Assembly (NCBI GenBank): GCA_025359065.1
Contig: JANYHM010000041.1
Location: forward strand, 1-64,000
Direction: 5' to 3'
DNA length: 64,000 nt
Source: Synechococcales cyanobacterium GL140_1_metabinner_5_sub
Lineage (GTDB): Bacteria > Cyanobacteriota > Cyanobacteriia > Cyanobacteriales > Chamaesiphonaceae
Shown here: positions 56,333-64,000 of the stretch, piece by piece
How the letters are laid out: every line of letters begins with the position of its first letter
Position numbering within the stretch: the stretch's first letter is position 1
Made by a program: the position numbers and the translations under genes
The notes under the pieces: model-generated
Databases searched by the model: none
What the model was told of the DNA's origin: nothing
What the model saw: the letters and a program-made list of their open reading frames with translations, nothing else

Positions 56333-57122
56333 CGATCGAATTATCACTAACTCAAGCTAAAATAATAGAAGCGTACCACCGGAGCATTTTAGACTTATGG
56401 TTCAGCAACTGAAAAAAAGCGAAATTATTTATCCAGATTGTGACGGCCAGCCAATGTCAGACAACACTCTCCAATTTAGCTGGATCGTCAAAATTAAAGA
56501 AAACTTAGAAATATTATTCGCCAAAAACCCAGATGTCTTTTTGGCCGGTGATTTACTCTGGTACCCGGTAGAAGGTAATAACAGTATTAGACGAGCACCA
56601 GATACGATGGTCGTATTTGGTAGACCAAAAGGATATAGGGGTTCGTATCAGCAGTGGTTAGAAGATAACATTTCACCTCAAGTGGTGTTTGAAATCTTAT
56701 CCCCAGGGAATCGTTTGGCCGAGATGGCCGCTAAGTTTGAGTTTTACGATCGATACGGTGCCGAAGAATATTACATTTATGATCCCGACCGAGTAGATTT
56801 CACTGGTTGGCTCAGGCAAGCAGGCAGGCTACAGGGCATCACTGATATTTCTGGATGGGTCAGCCCTCGCTTAGGGGTGAGATTTGAACTCCAGGAAGAG
56901 CTAGAAATTTATACGCCAGCAGGCGAATTGTTTCTGTCACCGTTAGAGATTGCCCAAAAAGCTGAAGCAGCTCAGCAAAAAGCTGTTCGCCAACGAGCCC
57001 GAGCAACAGTTGCCGAAGAACAGCAGAAGATTGAGCGCGATCGGGCTAATGCCGCTGAACAAAAATCTGCTGTGATGGCAGCTAAACTGCGGGAATTAGG
57101 GTTAGACCCAGATAAACTTTAA
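56333..57122 (+). repeat. Long direct repeat, copy 1 (leader plus Uma2 gene)
   Basis: Matches 60283-61094 almost base for base, including the 64-bp leader with AGCTAAAATAATAGAAGCG and the whole Uma2 gene. Differences are scattered single bases plus a 21-bp insertion in the coiled-coil part of copy 2. The copies are 3.2 kb apart and in the same orientation. Confidence 0.9.
56397..57122 (+). CDS. Uma2-family putative endonuclease with coiled-coil tail (copy 1)
   Basis: A 241-residue Uma2 protein, starting MVQQLKKSEIIYPDCDGQPM. PD-(D/E)XK residues: LWYPVEGNNSIRRAPDTMVV (Asp) and PQVVFEILSPGNRLAEMAAK (Glu), with FYDRYGAEEYYIYDPD. The C-terminal 50 residues are a charged coiled coil (AEAAQQKAVRQRARATVAEE) ending MAAKLRELGLDPDKL, a tail seen in one large Uma2 subfamily. 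Nearly identical to the copy at 60348. Confidence 0.9.
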   Translation: MVQQLKKSEIIYPDCDGQPMSDNTLQFSWIVKIKENLEILFAKNPDVFLAGDLLWYPVEGNNSIRRAPDTMVVFGRPKGYRGSYQQWLEDNISPQVVFEILSPGNRLAEMAAKFEFYDRYGAEEYYIYDPDRVDFTGWLRQAGRLQGITDISGWVSPRLGVRFELQEELEIYTPAGELFLSPLEIAQKAEAAQQKAVRQRARATVAEEQQKIERDRANAAEQKSAVMAAKLRELGLDPDKL

Positions 57123-57143
57123 ACATATCGCAGGTTTATCCTT

Positions 57144-57809
57144 ATGCCCAAGCTGACCTTTTCTACAATCTCTCTAGCAGAGCTGCAATCTTGTGTTGAT
57201 CTGCGAGAAGGAACTGTTGGCAACTATGCTTGGAATCAAGTCAGCAACACTTCTTTGACTGCTTATGAACTACAACGGGCTAACGAGGTCAGCAATTATC
57301 TGCTGAATCGTGACACGACGCTAATGAACGAAGCGACAGTTTGGGGCAAGGCGATCTTTCCGCTACTGACTTTAGCTGAGTAAGGCAATATCGAGATTTG
57401 GGCAGAAGTATTGCTCAGAGCAAAATACAAAAACTTTGAACTAGACGGGGTGGCCGATGGTGTTTTAGGCAAAAGCGTAATTGGTCGAATTGAAGCGCCG
57501 TATTTGGTGGTGGTAGAAGCTAAAAAGGGGATTGAAGCTCAAAATCCGGTATATCAGCTCTACGGTCAACTCTTGGCGGCAGCACATCTCAACTGGGAGC
57601 TAGACGGCAATGATTGTCAAGAGATTTTTGGTTGCTATACGATCGGTGATGTTTGGAAATTTTTACGGGCAGAGGTTTCTGATATGGCGGGCGATCGACC
57701 GCTTTTAAAAACAGAATATTCCCGCGAATATGTAGAAAAGCTAGAAGCAGAAACCATCCTAAAAATAATCAAAGGCATCGTGCAACGACATTTGTATCAA
57801 GTAACTTGA
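57144..57809 (+). pseudogene. PD-(D/E)XK-like gene interrupted by an in-frame TAA
   Basis: One continuous frame of 222 codons with a single TAA at 57381-57383. Upstream reads MPKLTFSTISLAELQSCVDL to FPLLTLAE; downstream GNIEIWAEVLLRAKYKNFEL, DGVADGVLGKS and PYLVVVEAKKGIEAQNP continue in the same frame. DGVADG plus VVVEAKKG looks like the D...ExK pair of a restriction-type nuclease fold. A CAA-to-TAA change would create the stop. I infer a recent nonsense pseudogene, unless the stop is read through or the two parts act separately. Confidence 0.75.
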
Positions 57810-57948
57810 CACAACTATATCTACAAACCTCAAACTTGATTTACTTTACCAGTAAACTCGTCATTCAATCAATACTCCGAACATTTTTTAGCGCCAAATG
57901 TAGCATGATGCTTTAACGTGTTTATTCAGTGACAATAGAGTGATCGCT

Positions 57949-59316
57949 TCATCGAGATAGTTGTAAATCTGTCTGGAGCGGTGTTAGTTTTGCAGTGAGC
58001 TTTGTCACATTATCTACCATGCGCCGAATTGGATATTCCACCCCACTGGGTAGTGGAGCAGATACTAAATCGTAGTTATCGAACAAGATCCCCAAAATCA
58101 GCTTCATCTCCATCTTGGCAAACTCCACGCCTATACAGCTATGTGCGCCACCACCAAAGCCGATCAGCGAGTATGGATATTTGGTATCTTCTTCCCGTGG
58201 CGGTGCGAATCTGTCAGGATCAAAGCTGTCGGGTTCAGTATAAATTTCTGGCAATCGATGGGTAAAAATTGCCGAAATCATCACATTCCAACCTGCTGGA
58301 ATGTGATAACCGTTGATCTCGATATCTTCTAACACCCCACGAATCATCACGCCCACTGGTGGATAAAGTCGTTCTCCTTCTTTTAAGACATTGGTCATTT
58401 GGTAGAGTTGGCGCAGATGAGACATTTCGATCTCGCCGGTAACTACTCCACTATATTCATCACGCAGTTTATCGCGCCATTCGGGGCGATTTCCTAATTC
58501 AAACAATAGCCAAGACATCAGTGTTGCTGTTGTTTCATGGGCGGCAAACAAAAAACCCAGGGCTTGATTGGCCACCTGCATTTCGGTAAATTTCCGTCCA
58601 TCCTCATCTACTGTGTGCAGAAATAATCCCAAGACATCTTGTGCATTGTCTAGATCGCCAAGCTTTTGTCGTTCTTGAATGACTTTAAGAATATATTCAA
58701 TAATCTGGCGGCGGGCAGTTTGTCCCTGGCCATGCGCCATAAATGGTACGTCCCATTTGATAACCGCCGAATTGGCCTTGGTCATCAAAGTAGTAAATAA
58801 ATCGCGCACTCGATCGATTTCCTCTATTTTTTCGCTGCCTAAAAAAATTCGCACGGCCACAGTCAAGGTCAACTTCCGTAATTCGGCATCAAGGTTAATT
58901 GTTTCCTGTTTCCCCCAATCTGCGACCGCTGATTCTACCAGAGACTTGATTATGTCAAAATAGGAGGTGATCGCCTGCTGATGAAAAATAGGTAAAATCA
59001 ACCGCCGACTGGTCCGATGCTCGGCTCCATCTTGGAGCAACACCATATCCTCACTCAAAATTGGCTTTAATGTTTTCCAACCCAAGCGCGACGAAAAATT
59101 GTCCGCACGATCTTTTAGCACTAAACGACTGGCCTCTGGATCGGCCAATATCACATAGTTCTCACCTAGAAAGCTCATTTTAAAGATTTTCCCATGCTGC
59201 CAATAGCGTTGCCAGTAGAATAGTTCTCGGTGCCGAAAAGCATCTATCAGGTTGCCGATGATCGGCAAGCCCAGGCTGCCAGGAATAGCATCAACAGACT
59301 TGAGTTTAGTGTTCAT
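57949..59316 (-). CDS. Cytochrome P450 (CYP120-like)
   Basis: A 455-residue heme monooxygenase. I start at ATG 59316 (MNTKLKSVDAIPGSLGLPII); the frame opens 10 codons earlier. Motifs: proline-rich PGSLGLPIIGN, I-helix FLFAAHETTATLMSWL, ExxR in LKEGERLYPP, PERF-type DSFDPDRFAPP and the heme loop FGGGAHSCIGVEFAKMEMK with the Cys ligand. This is close to cyanobacterial CYP120, which oxidises retinoids, but the substrate here is not provable. No redox partner gene is adjacent. Divergent from a TetR-type gene only 43 bp away, likely its regulator. Confidence 0.9.
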   Translation of the reverse strand: MNTKLKSVDAIPGSLGLPIIGNLIDAFRHRELFYWQRYWQHGKIFKMSFLGENYVILADPEASRLVLKDRADNFSSRLGWKTLKPILSEDMVLLQDGAEHRTSRRLILPIFHQQAITSYFDIIKSLVESAVADWGKQETINLDAELRKLTLTVAVRIFLGSEKIEEIDRVRDLFTTLMTKANSAVIKWDVPFMAHGQGQTARRQIIEYILKVIQERQKLGDLDNAQDVLGLFLHTVDEDGRKFTEMQVANQALGFLFAAHETTATLMSWLLFELGNRPEWRDKLRDEYSGVVTGEIEMSHLRQLYQMTNVLKEGERLYPPVGVMIRGVLEDIEINGYHIPAGWNVMISAIFTHRLPEIYTEPDSFDPDRFAPPREEDTKYPYSLIGFGGGAHSCIGVEFAKMEMKLILGILFDNYDLVSAPLPSGVEYPIRRMVDNVTKLTAKLTPLQTDLQLSR

Positions 59317-59359
59317 TGGGCTGCTTACTCCAAGATCGTAAAACAAACACAGCTATTTT

Positions 59360-60310
59360 ATGAATAATTCCTCATCTTTGTCAAGCGATCTGCCCCCACG
59401 TCGTCAACCCAAGCAAAAACGCGGACAGCAGAGATTGGAAAAAATTTTGTTAGCTGCGGTGGAAGTGTTTACCGAGGTGGGTTATACAGCCGCAACTACT
59501 CAGCAAATCGCTGAGCGAGCCGAAACAGCGATCGGTTCTATCTATCAATTTTTTCCCGATAAGTTAGCGATTTTTCACGCGCTAGAGGCACAATATCTCC
59601 AACAGACCCAAGATTTCCATCAAGAATTTTTTCAGCAAGATATTTATCGCCCCTTAGAATCGGTGATTGGTGAGCTAATTGATCTTTTTGCTGGTTACAT
59701 CGAGCATCCACTCATTTACTGTATCTATCTTCAGTCAACACAGCCACCAGTAACGGGCTTATTTTTGTTGTTGACCAATGAGTTTGGTGCAAGTATGCAG
59801 CAACAATCGATCGTTCAACATGCCGCCGTCTATCGCCAACGCAATCCAGCTCTGAGTCAAAGCAAAAGCGAACTGCTTTCAGAAGTGGCGCATCGCATCT
59901 ATGAAAGCTTGGCTCTGGTTGCAGTTAGAAGTGGCTCTGGTCGTCGTCCAATAATTTATGAGGAGCTAAAAGCCGCACTTTACGGCTATCTGAATCCTCA
60001 CATTGGCGATCATTTGCTAAATCTGCACAACGATATGATGATATGCCCCCACTGCCAGGGCGATCGGGTGGCAAAAAACGGTCATCATAAAAACAAGCAA
60101 AGGTATATTTGCAGAGCTTGTAATCGGCAGTTTATCGATCGATATGCCTCCCGTGGATATCCCCCCAAGATTAAGCAAAAATGTCTCGATCTTCATCAAC
60201 AGGGAACGAGCTTTCGCGAAATCGAACGCCAAACCGGTGTTTCACACAACACGGTAATTAATTGGGTGAAAAGTATTGAGCGCGATCGAATTACCACAAA
60301 CCCAAGCTAA
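59360..60310 (+). CDS. TetR regulator fused to an IS1-type InsA zinc finger and HTH
   Basis: A 316-residue fusion. Residues 20-215 are a complete TetR-family repressor (DNA-binding LLAAVEVFTEVGYTAATTQQ, IAERAETAIGSIYQFFPDK, helical ligand domain). From Met226/227 the sequence switches to the start of an IS1-type InsA: MMICPHCQGDRVAKNGHHKN, then CRAC (zinc-finger cysteines 229, 232, 251, 254) and the HTH HQQGTSFREIERQTGVSHNT. The frame is uninterrupted. The last residues and the stop are encoded by the leader of the duplicated Uma2 repeat, which starts at about 60283. It is divergent from the P450, so I infer control of that gene; the extra DNA-binding domain could change its site or avidity. 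Confidence 0.85.
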   Translation: MNNSSSLSSDLPPRRQPKQKRGQQRLEKILLAAVEVFTEVGYTAATTQQIAERAETAIGSIYQFFPDKLAIFHALEAQYLQQTQDFHQEFFQQDIYRPLESVIGELIDLFAGYIEHPLIYCIYLQSTQPPVTGLFLLLTNEFGASMQQQSIVQHAAVYRQRNPALSQSKSELLSEVAHRIYESLALVAVRSGSGRRPIIYEELKAALYGYLNPHIGDHLLNLHNDMMICPHCQGDRVAKNGHHKNKQRYICRACNRQFIDRYASRGYPPKIKQKCLDLHQQGTSFREIERQTGVSHNTVINWVKSIERDRITTNPS

Positions 60311-61094
60311 AATAATAGAAGCGTACCACCGGAGCATTGTCTAAGTCATGGTTCAGCAACTGAAAAAAAGCGAAATTATTTATCCAGATTGTGATGGTCA
60401 GCCGATGTCAGACAACACTCTCCAATTTAGCTGGATCGTCAAAATCAAAGAAAACTTAGAAATATTATTCGCCAAAAACCCAGATGTCTTTTTGGCAGGT
60501 GATTTACTCTGGTATCCGGTAGAAGGCTATAACAATATTAAACGAGCACCAGATACAATGGTCGTATTCGGTAGACCAAAAGGATACAGGGGTTCGTATC
60601 AGCAGTGGTTAGAAGATAATATTGCACCTCAAGTGGTGTTTGAAATCCTATCGCCAGGGAATCGTTTGGCTGAGATGGCCGCTAAGTTTGAGTTTTATGA
60701 TCGATACGGTGCCGAAGAATATTATATTTATGACCCCGACCGAGTAGATTTCACTGGTTGGCTCCGGCAAGAAGGCAGGCTACAGGGCATCACTGATATT
60801 TCTGGATGGGTCAGCCCTCGCTTAGGGGTGAGGTTTGAACTCCAGGAAGAGCTAGAAATTTATACGCCAGCAGGCGAATTGTTTCTGTCACCGTTAGAGA
60901 TTGCCCAAAAAGCTGAAGCAGCTCAGCAAAAAGCTCAAGAAGCTCAGCAAGAAGCTGTTCGCCAACGAGCCCGAGCAACAGTTGCCGAAGAACAGCAAAA
61001 GATTGAGCGAGATCGGGCTAATGCCGCTGAACAAAGAGCTGCTGTGATGGCAGCTAAACTGCGGGAATTAGGATTAGACCCAGATACAATGTAA
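60283..61094 (+). repeat. Long direct repeat, copy 2
   Basis: Second copy of 56333-57122. Its first 28 bp encode the end of the TetR-InsA fusion, and it contains a 21-bp in-frame insertion relative to copy 1. Similarity stops at the Uma2 stop codon. Confidence 0.9.
60348..61094 (+). CDS. Uma2-family putative endonuclease with coiled-coil tail (copy 2)
   Basis: A 248-residue near-duplicate of the protein at 56397 (substitutions such as YNNIKRAPD for NNSIRRAPD). Catalytic residues are conserved. The coiled coil is longer by seven residues (QKAQEAQQEAVRQRAR), an extra heptad-like unit. It begins 37 bp after the TetR-InsA stop and could be transcribed with it. Both copies appear intact, so selection or recent duplication must explain their similarity. 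Confidence 0.9.
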   Translation: MVQQLKKSEIIYPDCDGQPMSDNTLQFSWIVKIKENLEILFAKNPDVFLAGDLLWYPVEGYNNIKRAPDTMVVFGRPKGYRGSYQQWLEDNIAPQVVFEILSPGNRLAEMAAKFEFYDRYGAEEYYIYDPDRVDFTGWLRQEGRLQGITDISGWVSPRLGVRFELQEELEIYTPAGELFLSPLEIAQKAEAAQQKAQEAQQEAVRQRARATVAEEQQKIERDRANAAEQRAAVMAAKLRELGLDPDTM

Positions 61095-61186
61095 AGCAAA
61101 CAATCGGGAGTATTGGTGGGTTTGCGGTATATACTGGCTATCGCTGGCTAAAGATTCTGTATTTTATCCCCCCATCCTCAAAAATC

Positions 61187-62365
61187 GTGGCGCGCGTCCT
61201 CCTCGAAAATATTTATAAAACCTATGCACCGGGCACCGATACGCCCCCAGTGCTGCGCCAAATCGATCTATTGATCGAAGATGGTGAGTTTATGGTGCTC
61301 GTTGGACCATCGGGCTGCGGCAAAAGCACTCTGTTAAGGTCGATCGCCGGACTCGAACAACTCACGGCTGGCTCGATTAGCATCGGAGATAGAGTAGTCA
61401 ACGATCTGCCACCCAAAGACCGAGATATTGCCATGGTCTTTCAGAGCTATGCCCTTTACCCCCACCTGCGAGTTTATGACAACATTGCTTTTGGTCTACG
61501 GCGGCGCGGATTAGACGGCTTAGCAGCGATCGGGCAAAACTTTTTAGTAGAAACCACCCGGAACCTGCCTAAAGCTCTGAGATACGAAACCGATCGAGAG
61601 CGTCAAATTAAACAGCAAGTCTACAAAGTTGCCGAAATGCTCCAGATTGAGGGTCTATTGCAACGTTTACCGAAACAGCTTTCTGGTGGCCAAAAACAGC
61701 GGGTAGCCTTGGGGAGGGCGATCGCCCGTGATGCCCAAGTATTTTTGATGGATGAGCCGCTTTCTAACTTAGATGCCAAACTCAGAGCCGAAACCCGTAG
61801 CCAAATTGTCAGATTACAGCGCCAGCTTGGCAAAACGACTATCTATGTTACCCACGACCAAACCGAAGCCATGACCATGGGCGATCGAATTGCGGTGATG
61901 TATGGTGGCCAAATTCAGCAGGTGGCTTCGCCGCTAGAAATTTATCATCATCCAGTAAATACTTTTGTGGCGCAATTTATTGGTTCACCACCGATGAACT
62001 TTGTGCCGGTCAGAGCCGATCTGCCAGCTTTGACCAATGGTGATTTACGAATAACCTTGTCGGGTGCGATCGCTCAAGCAGCCCAACAGAACGGCAGTCG
62101 CAATCTGTTACTGGGCATCCGCCCCGAACACCTAGAACTAGCTGCTCCTGATTCCGCCCATCTCCATGGTCGAGTAGAACTAATCGAAGCCTTGGGCACC
62201 GATACTTTCATTACTGTGCAGTTGGCGGGTTTACAAAATGCTCCTAGCTCAATCCAAGCAAGGATTTCACCAGAACAAAACGTGAAAAACGGCCAGGAGG
62301 TTTCACTCTCCTTGACCGCCGATAAGATTCACTTATTCGATCCCCAAACTACTTTGGCGATTTAG
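61187..62365 (+). CDS. ABC transporter ATP-binding protein, sugar-import (UgpC/MalK) type
   Basis: A 392-residue importer ATPase. Start is GTG 61187 (VARVLLENIYKTYAPGTDTP). Walker A GPSGCGKSTLLRSIAG about 42, Q-loop MVFQSYALYPHLRVYDNIAF, signature LSGGQKQRVALGRAIARD, Walker B VFLMDEPLSNLDAKLRAET, H-loop VTHDQTEAMT. A C-terminal regulatory OB domain (GIRPEHLELAAPD) is present. A ~35-residue insertion after FGLRRRGLD (containing ETTRNLPKAL) is not in most homologues. The membrane and binding subunits are not adjacent; one shared ATPase may serve several sugar or compatible-solute transporters. Confidence 0.9.
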   Translation: MARVLLENIYKTYAPGTDTPPVLRQIDLLIEDGEFMVLVGPSGCGKSTLLRSIAGLEQLTAGSISIGDRVVNDLPPKDRDIAMVFQSYALYPHLRVYDNIAFGLRRRGLDGLAAIGQNFLVETTRNLPKALRYETDRERQIKQQVYKVAEMLQIEGLLQRLPKQLSGGQKQRVALGRAIARDAQVFLMDEPLSNLDAKLRAETRSQIVRLQRQLGKTTIYVTHDQTEAMTMGDRIAVMYGGQIQQVASPLEIYHHPVNTFVAQFIGSPPMNFVPVRADLPALTNGDLRITLSGAIAQAAQQNGSRNLLLGIRPEHLELAAPDSAHLHGRVELIEALGTDTFITVQLAGLQNAPSSIQARISPEQNVKNGQEVSLSLTADKIHLFDPQTTLAI

Positions 62366-62369
62366 ATAC

Positions 62370-62732
62370 CTACGTCATGTCGCCGCCGCCGCTGTAGTCG
62401 CCGCCTTCATTGTCTCGTTTAGAACCCAGTAGGTCTAGTCGTTCTACCTTTACAACTGGGCTAGAGCGCTCATTTCCGGTACTGCGATCGTTCCAAGATT
62501 CAATTTCTAGGGAGCCTTGAATACCAATTAAAGAGCCTTTTTTTACATAGTCCGCAGCGATCTTGGCGGTGTTGCCCCAGATTTTTAGGCTAAACCAATC
62601 GGTTTGGTCATTGTTCTTCGATCGACGGTTAACGGCCATGGTCAGAGTGCAGAGGACACTGCCGCTTTCAAAATACTTGATTTCGGGGGTACCACCCACC
62701 CGACCGACGAGGTGTACAGAGTTAATATTCAT
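62370..62732 (-). CDS. ssb: Single-stranded DNA-binding protein
   Basis: A 120-residue OB-fold SSB starting MNINSVHLVGRVGGTPEIKY (ATG 62732; the upstream 19 codons do not fit the family). Core motifs: SVLCTLTMAVNRRSKNNDQT, DWFSLKIWGNTAKIAADYVK and KGSLIGIQGSLEIESW. The tail GGDYSGGGDMT is short and lacks the acidic DDIPF-type tip that recruits partner proteins in most bacteria, so partner binding may differ. Convergent with the ABC gene (4 bp apart) and divergent from mreB. Confidence 0.92.
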   Translation of the reverse strand: MNINSVHLVGRVGGTPEIKYFESGSVLCTLTMAVNRRSKNNDQTDWFSLKIWGNTAKIAADYVKKGSLIGIQGSLEIESWNDRSTGNERSSPVVKVERLDLLGSKRDNEGGDYSGGGDMT

Positions 62733-63003
62733 ATTCTTGGTATTTTTGTACGCAATAAAATTGTAATTGAAAACGTCGATTTTGGCCACCAGTTGATGGA
62801 CTTTAGATCGAAAATCGCGTAGAGTCTAAAGTCAGTATATCGACTACCGCCAACTGGCTCAATTTGCCCTATTCCAGGTAGTCGAAGGTTATGATGTGTT
62901 CGTGTGGTGGTCTAGTTTTGAGCAACGGCATTCAGCATCAAAAACGCTGGCAACAAGAATTATTAAAAGTTGGTCGAATTTATCTTGGGAGTGCTTTAAA
63001 CAA

Positions 63004-64000
63004 ATGAAATTTTTTAATCGGTTTTCGATGTCCCGCGATATGGGCATGGATCTGGGAACTGCTAATACCTTAGTGTATGTTGCCGGCAGAGGCATAGTAT
63101 TGCAGGAACCATCGGTGGTGGCGATGGATCAAATTAAAAATATTCCTTTGGCCGTAGGTGAAGAAGCCAAAAGAATGTTGGGTAGAACCCCGGGGAACGT
63201 AATTGCGATTAGACCCCTGCGCGACGGGGTAATTGCCGACTTTTTTACCGCAGAGGTAATGCTGAAACACTTCATTCAGCGGGCGAATGAAGGCAATAAC
63301 TTGGTACGACCTCGGATTGTCATTGGCATTCCTAGTGGTGTAACCGAAGTAGAGCGACGGGCGGTAATGGAAGCGGCGCAACAGGCCGGAGCCAGCGAAG
63401 TATTTTTGATCGATGAACCAGTCGCAGCAGCGATCGGTGCTGGTTTACCAGTGGCAGAGCCTACCGGCAACATGATTATTGATATTGGCGGTGGTACTAC
63501 CGAAGTAGCAGTACTCAGTTTGCAGGGTTCGGTAATTAGCGACTCCGTGCGAGTTGCTGGCGATGAACTCAGCGACTCGATTATCCAATACATGAAGAAA
63601 GTTCATAACTTGGTAATTGGAGAAAGAACTGCCGAAGAAATCAAAATTCAGGTGGGATCAGCTTACCCCACGCCTAACGACGACATGAACATGGAAGTAC
63701 GTGGTCTGCACATGCTCTCGGGCTTACCCCGGACAGTGACCATTAAGGCACCAGAGATTCGAGAAAGTATGTCGGAGCCGCTGTCGGTAATTGTGGAAGC
63801 AGTCAAGCGCACCTTAGAGCGCACTCCTCCAGAATTGGCTTCTGATATCATCGATCGTGGCATTATGCTGGCTGGTGGTGGTGCTTTGCTAAGAGGCATC
63901 GACACCTTAATCAGCCATGAAACTGGAATTGTTGCTCACATTGCTGATGATCCCCTAACTTGTGTGGTTAAAGGTACTGGTCTAGTCCTAGAAAATTTCA
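63004..64000 (+). CDS. mreB: Rod-shape protein MreB (runs off window)
   Basis: The bacterial actin homologue, cut by the window end after 332 codons (family about 345). It starts MKFFNRFSMSRDMGMDLGTA (ATG 63004). Phosphate-1 motif DLGTANTLVYVAGRGIVL, connector IDEPVAAAIGAGLP, phosphate-2 IDIGGGTTEVAVLS, adenosine loop IMLAGGGALLRGID. It polymerises under the membrane to guide peptidoglycan synthesis. mreC and mreD would be expected downstream. The 271-bp gap from ssb carries both promoters; I see no other gene there. Confidence 0.95.
   Translation, partial: MKFFNRFSMSRDMGMDLGTANTLVYVAGRGIVLQEPSVVAMDQIKNIPLAVGEEAKRMLGRTPGNVIAIRPLRDGVIADFFTAEVMLKHFIQRANEGNNLVRPRIVIGIPSGVTEVERRAVMEAAQQAGASEVFLIDEPVAAAIGAGLPVAEPTGNMIIDIGGGTTEVAVLSLQGSVISDSVRVAGDELSDSIIQYMKKVHNLVIGERTAEEIKIQVGSAYPTPNDDMNMEVRGLHMLSGLPRTVTIKAPEIRESMSEPLSVIVEAVKRTLERTPPELASDIIDRGIMLAGGGALLRGIDTLISHETGIVAHIADDPLTCVVKGTGLVLENF

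Overview
The window is chromosomal DNA of a cyanobacterium. The evidence is the split beta' polymerase gene (rpoC1 and rpoC2) in the order rpsT-tatD-rpoB-rpoC1-rpoC2, chlorophyll synthase (chlG), the sulfolipid glycosyltransferase sqdX, the NblS-interacting regulator sipA, a Get3d-type ATPase next to chlG, and many Uma2, XisI and DUF6887/DUF6888 genes. CGATCG and occasional GCGATCGC (HIP1-like) words are frequent. I cannot name the genus.

Layout. 1-3.3 kb is an accessory patch: a partial IS630-type transposase, a 124-bp MITE-like element with a direct repeat, an IS256-type transposase remnant, and a plasmid-like set (RepL-like winged helix protein, coiled-coil protein, DUF2887/Rpn nuclease). 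3.4-14.0 kb is the rpsT-tatD-rpoBC1C2 cluster, closed by a clear terminator. 14.0-17.8 kb holds a decayed chlG fragment, an AT-rich leucine-rich-repeat gene that ends against chlG, and the operon DUF2862-get3d-chlG. 17.8-27.4 kb is mostly housekeeping: gpmI, secG, dacB, a REC-GGDEF cyclase, a glycosidase-like lipoprotein, an EEP-family membrane enzyme, a beheaded pirin, sipA and an aldo/keto reductase.

27.4-48.8 kb is a defence and toxin-antitoxin neighbourhood interrupted by nadB, a small exported protein and a DUF1800/DUF1501 pair. It contains Uma2 genes and relics, DUF4160/DUF2442, a PLD-SNF2 helicase and an Eco57I-like methylase with a DUF6888/DUF6887 pair lying antisense between them, a TIR-like relic, RES/Xre, DUF433 plus an Rpn/DUF4351 nuclease, HigB/HigA-like genes, a GmrSD-like DUF262 protein, and xisI with only a stump of xisH. 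The helicase-methylase block is bounded by 78-bp direct repeats whose last 32 bp are identical, which suggests a discrete island.

48.9-64.0 kb returns to core genes (ABC-F ATPase, a lipoprotein, sqdX, a HAD protein, valS, a sugar-type ABC ATPase, ssb, mreB running off the end). It also holds a 3.2-kb cassette (a nuclease-like gene with an in-frame stop, a cytochrome P450 and its divergent TetR regulator) between two near-identical Uma2 genes. That TetR is fused in frame to the zinc-finger and helix-turn-helix part of an IS1-type transposase. The tail of the fusion is encoded by the leader of the second Uma2 copy. I consider this fusion and the repeat-bounded helicase-methylase island the two most interesting things in the window.
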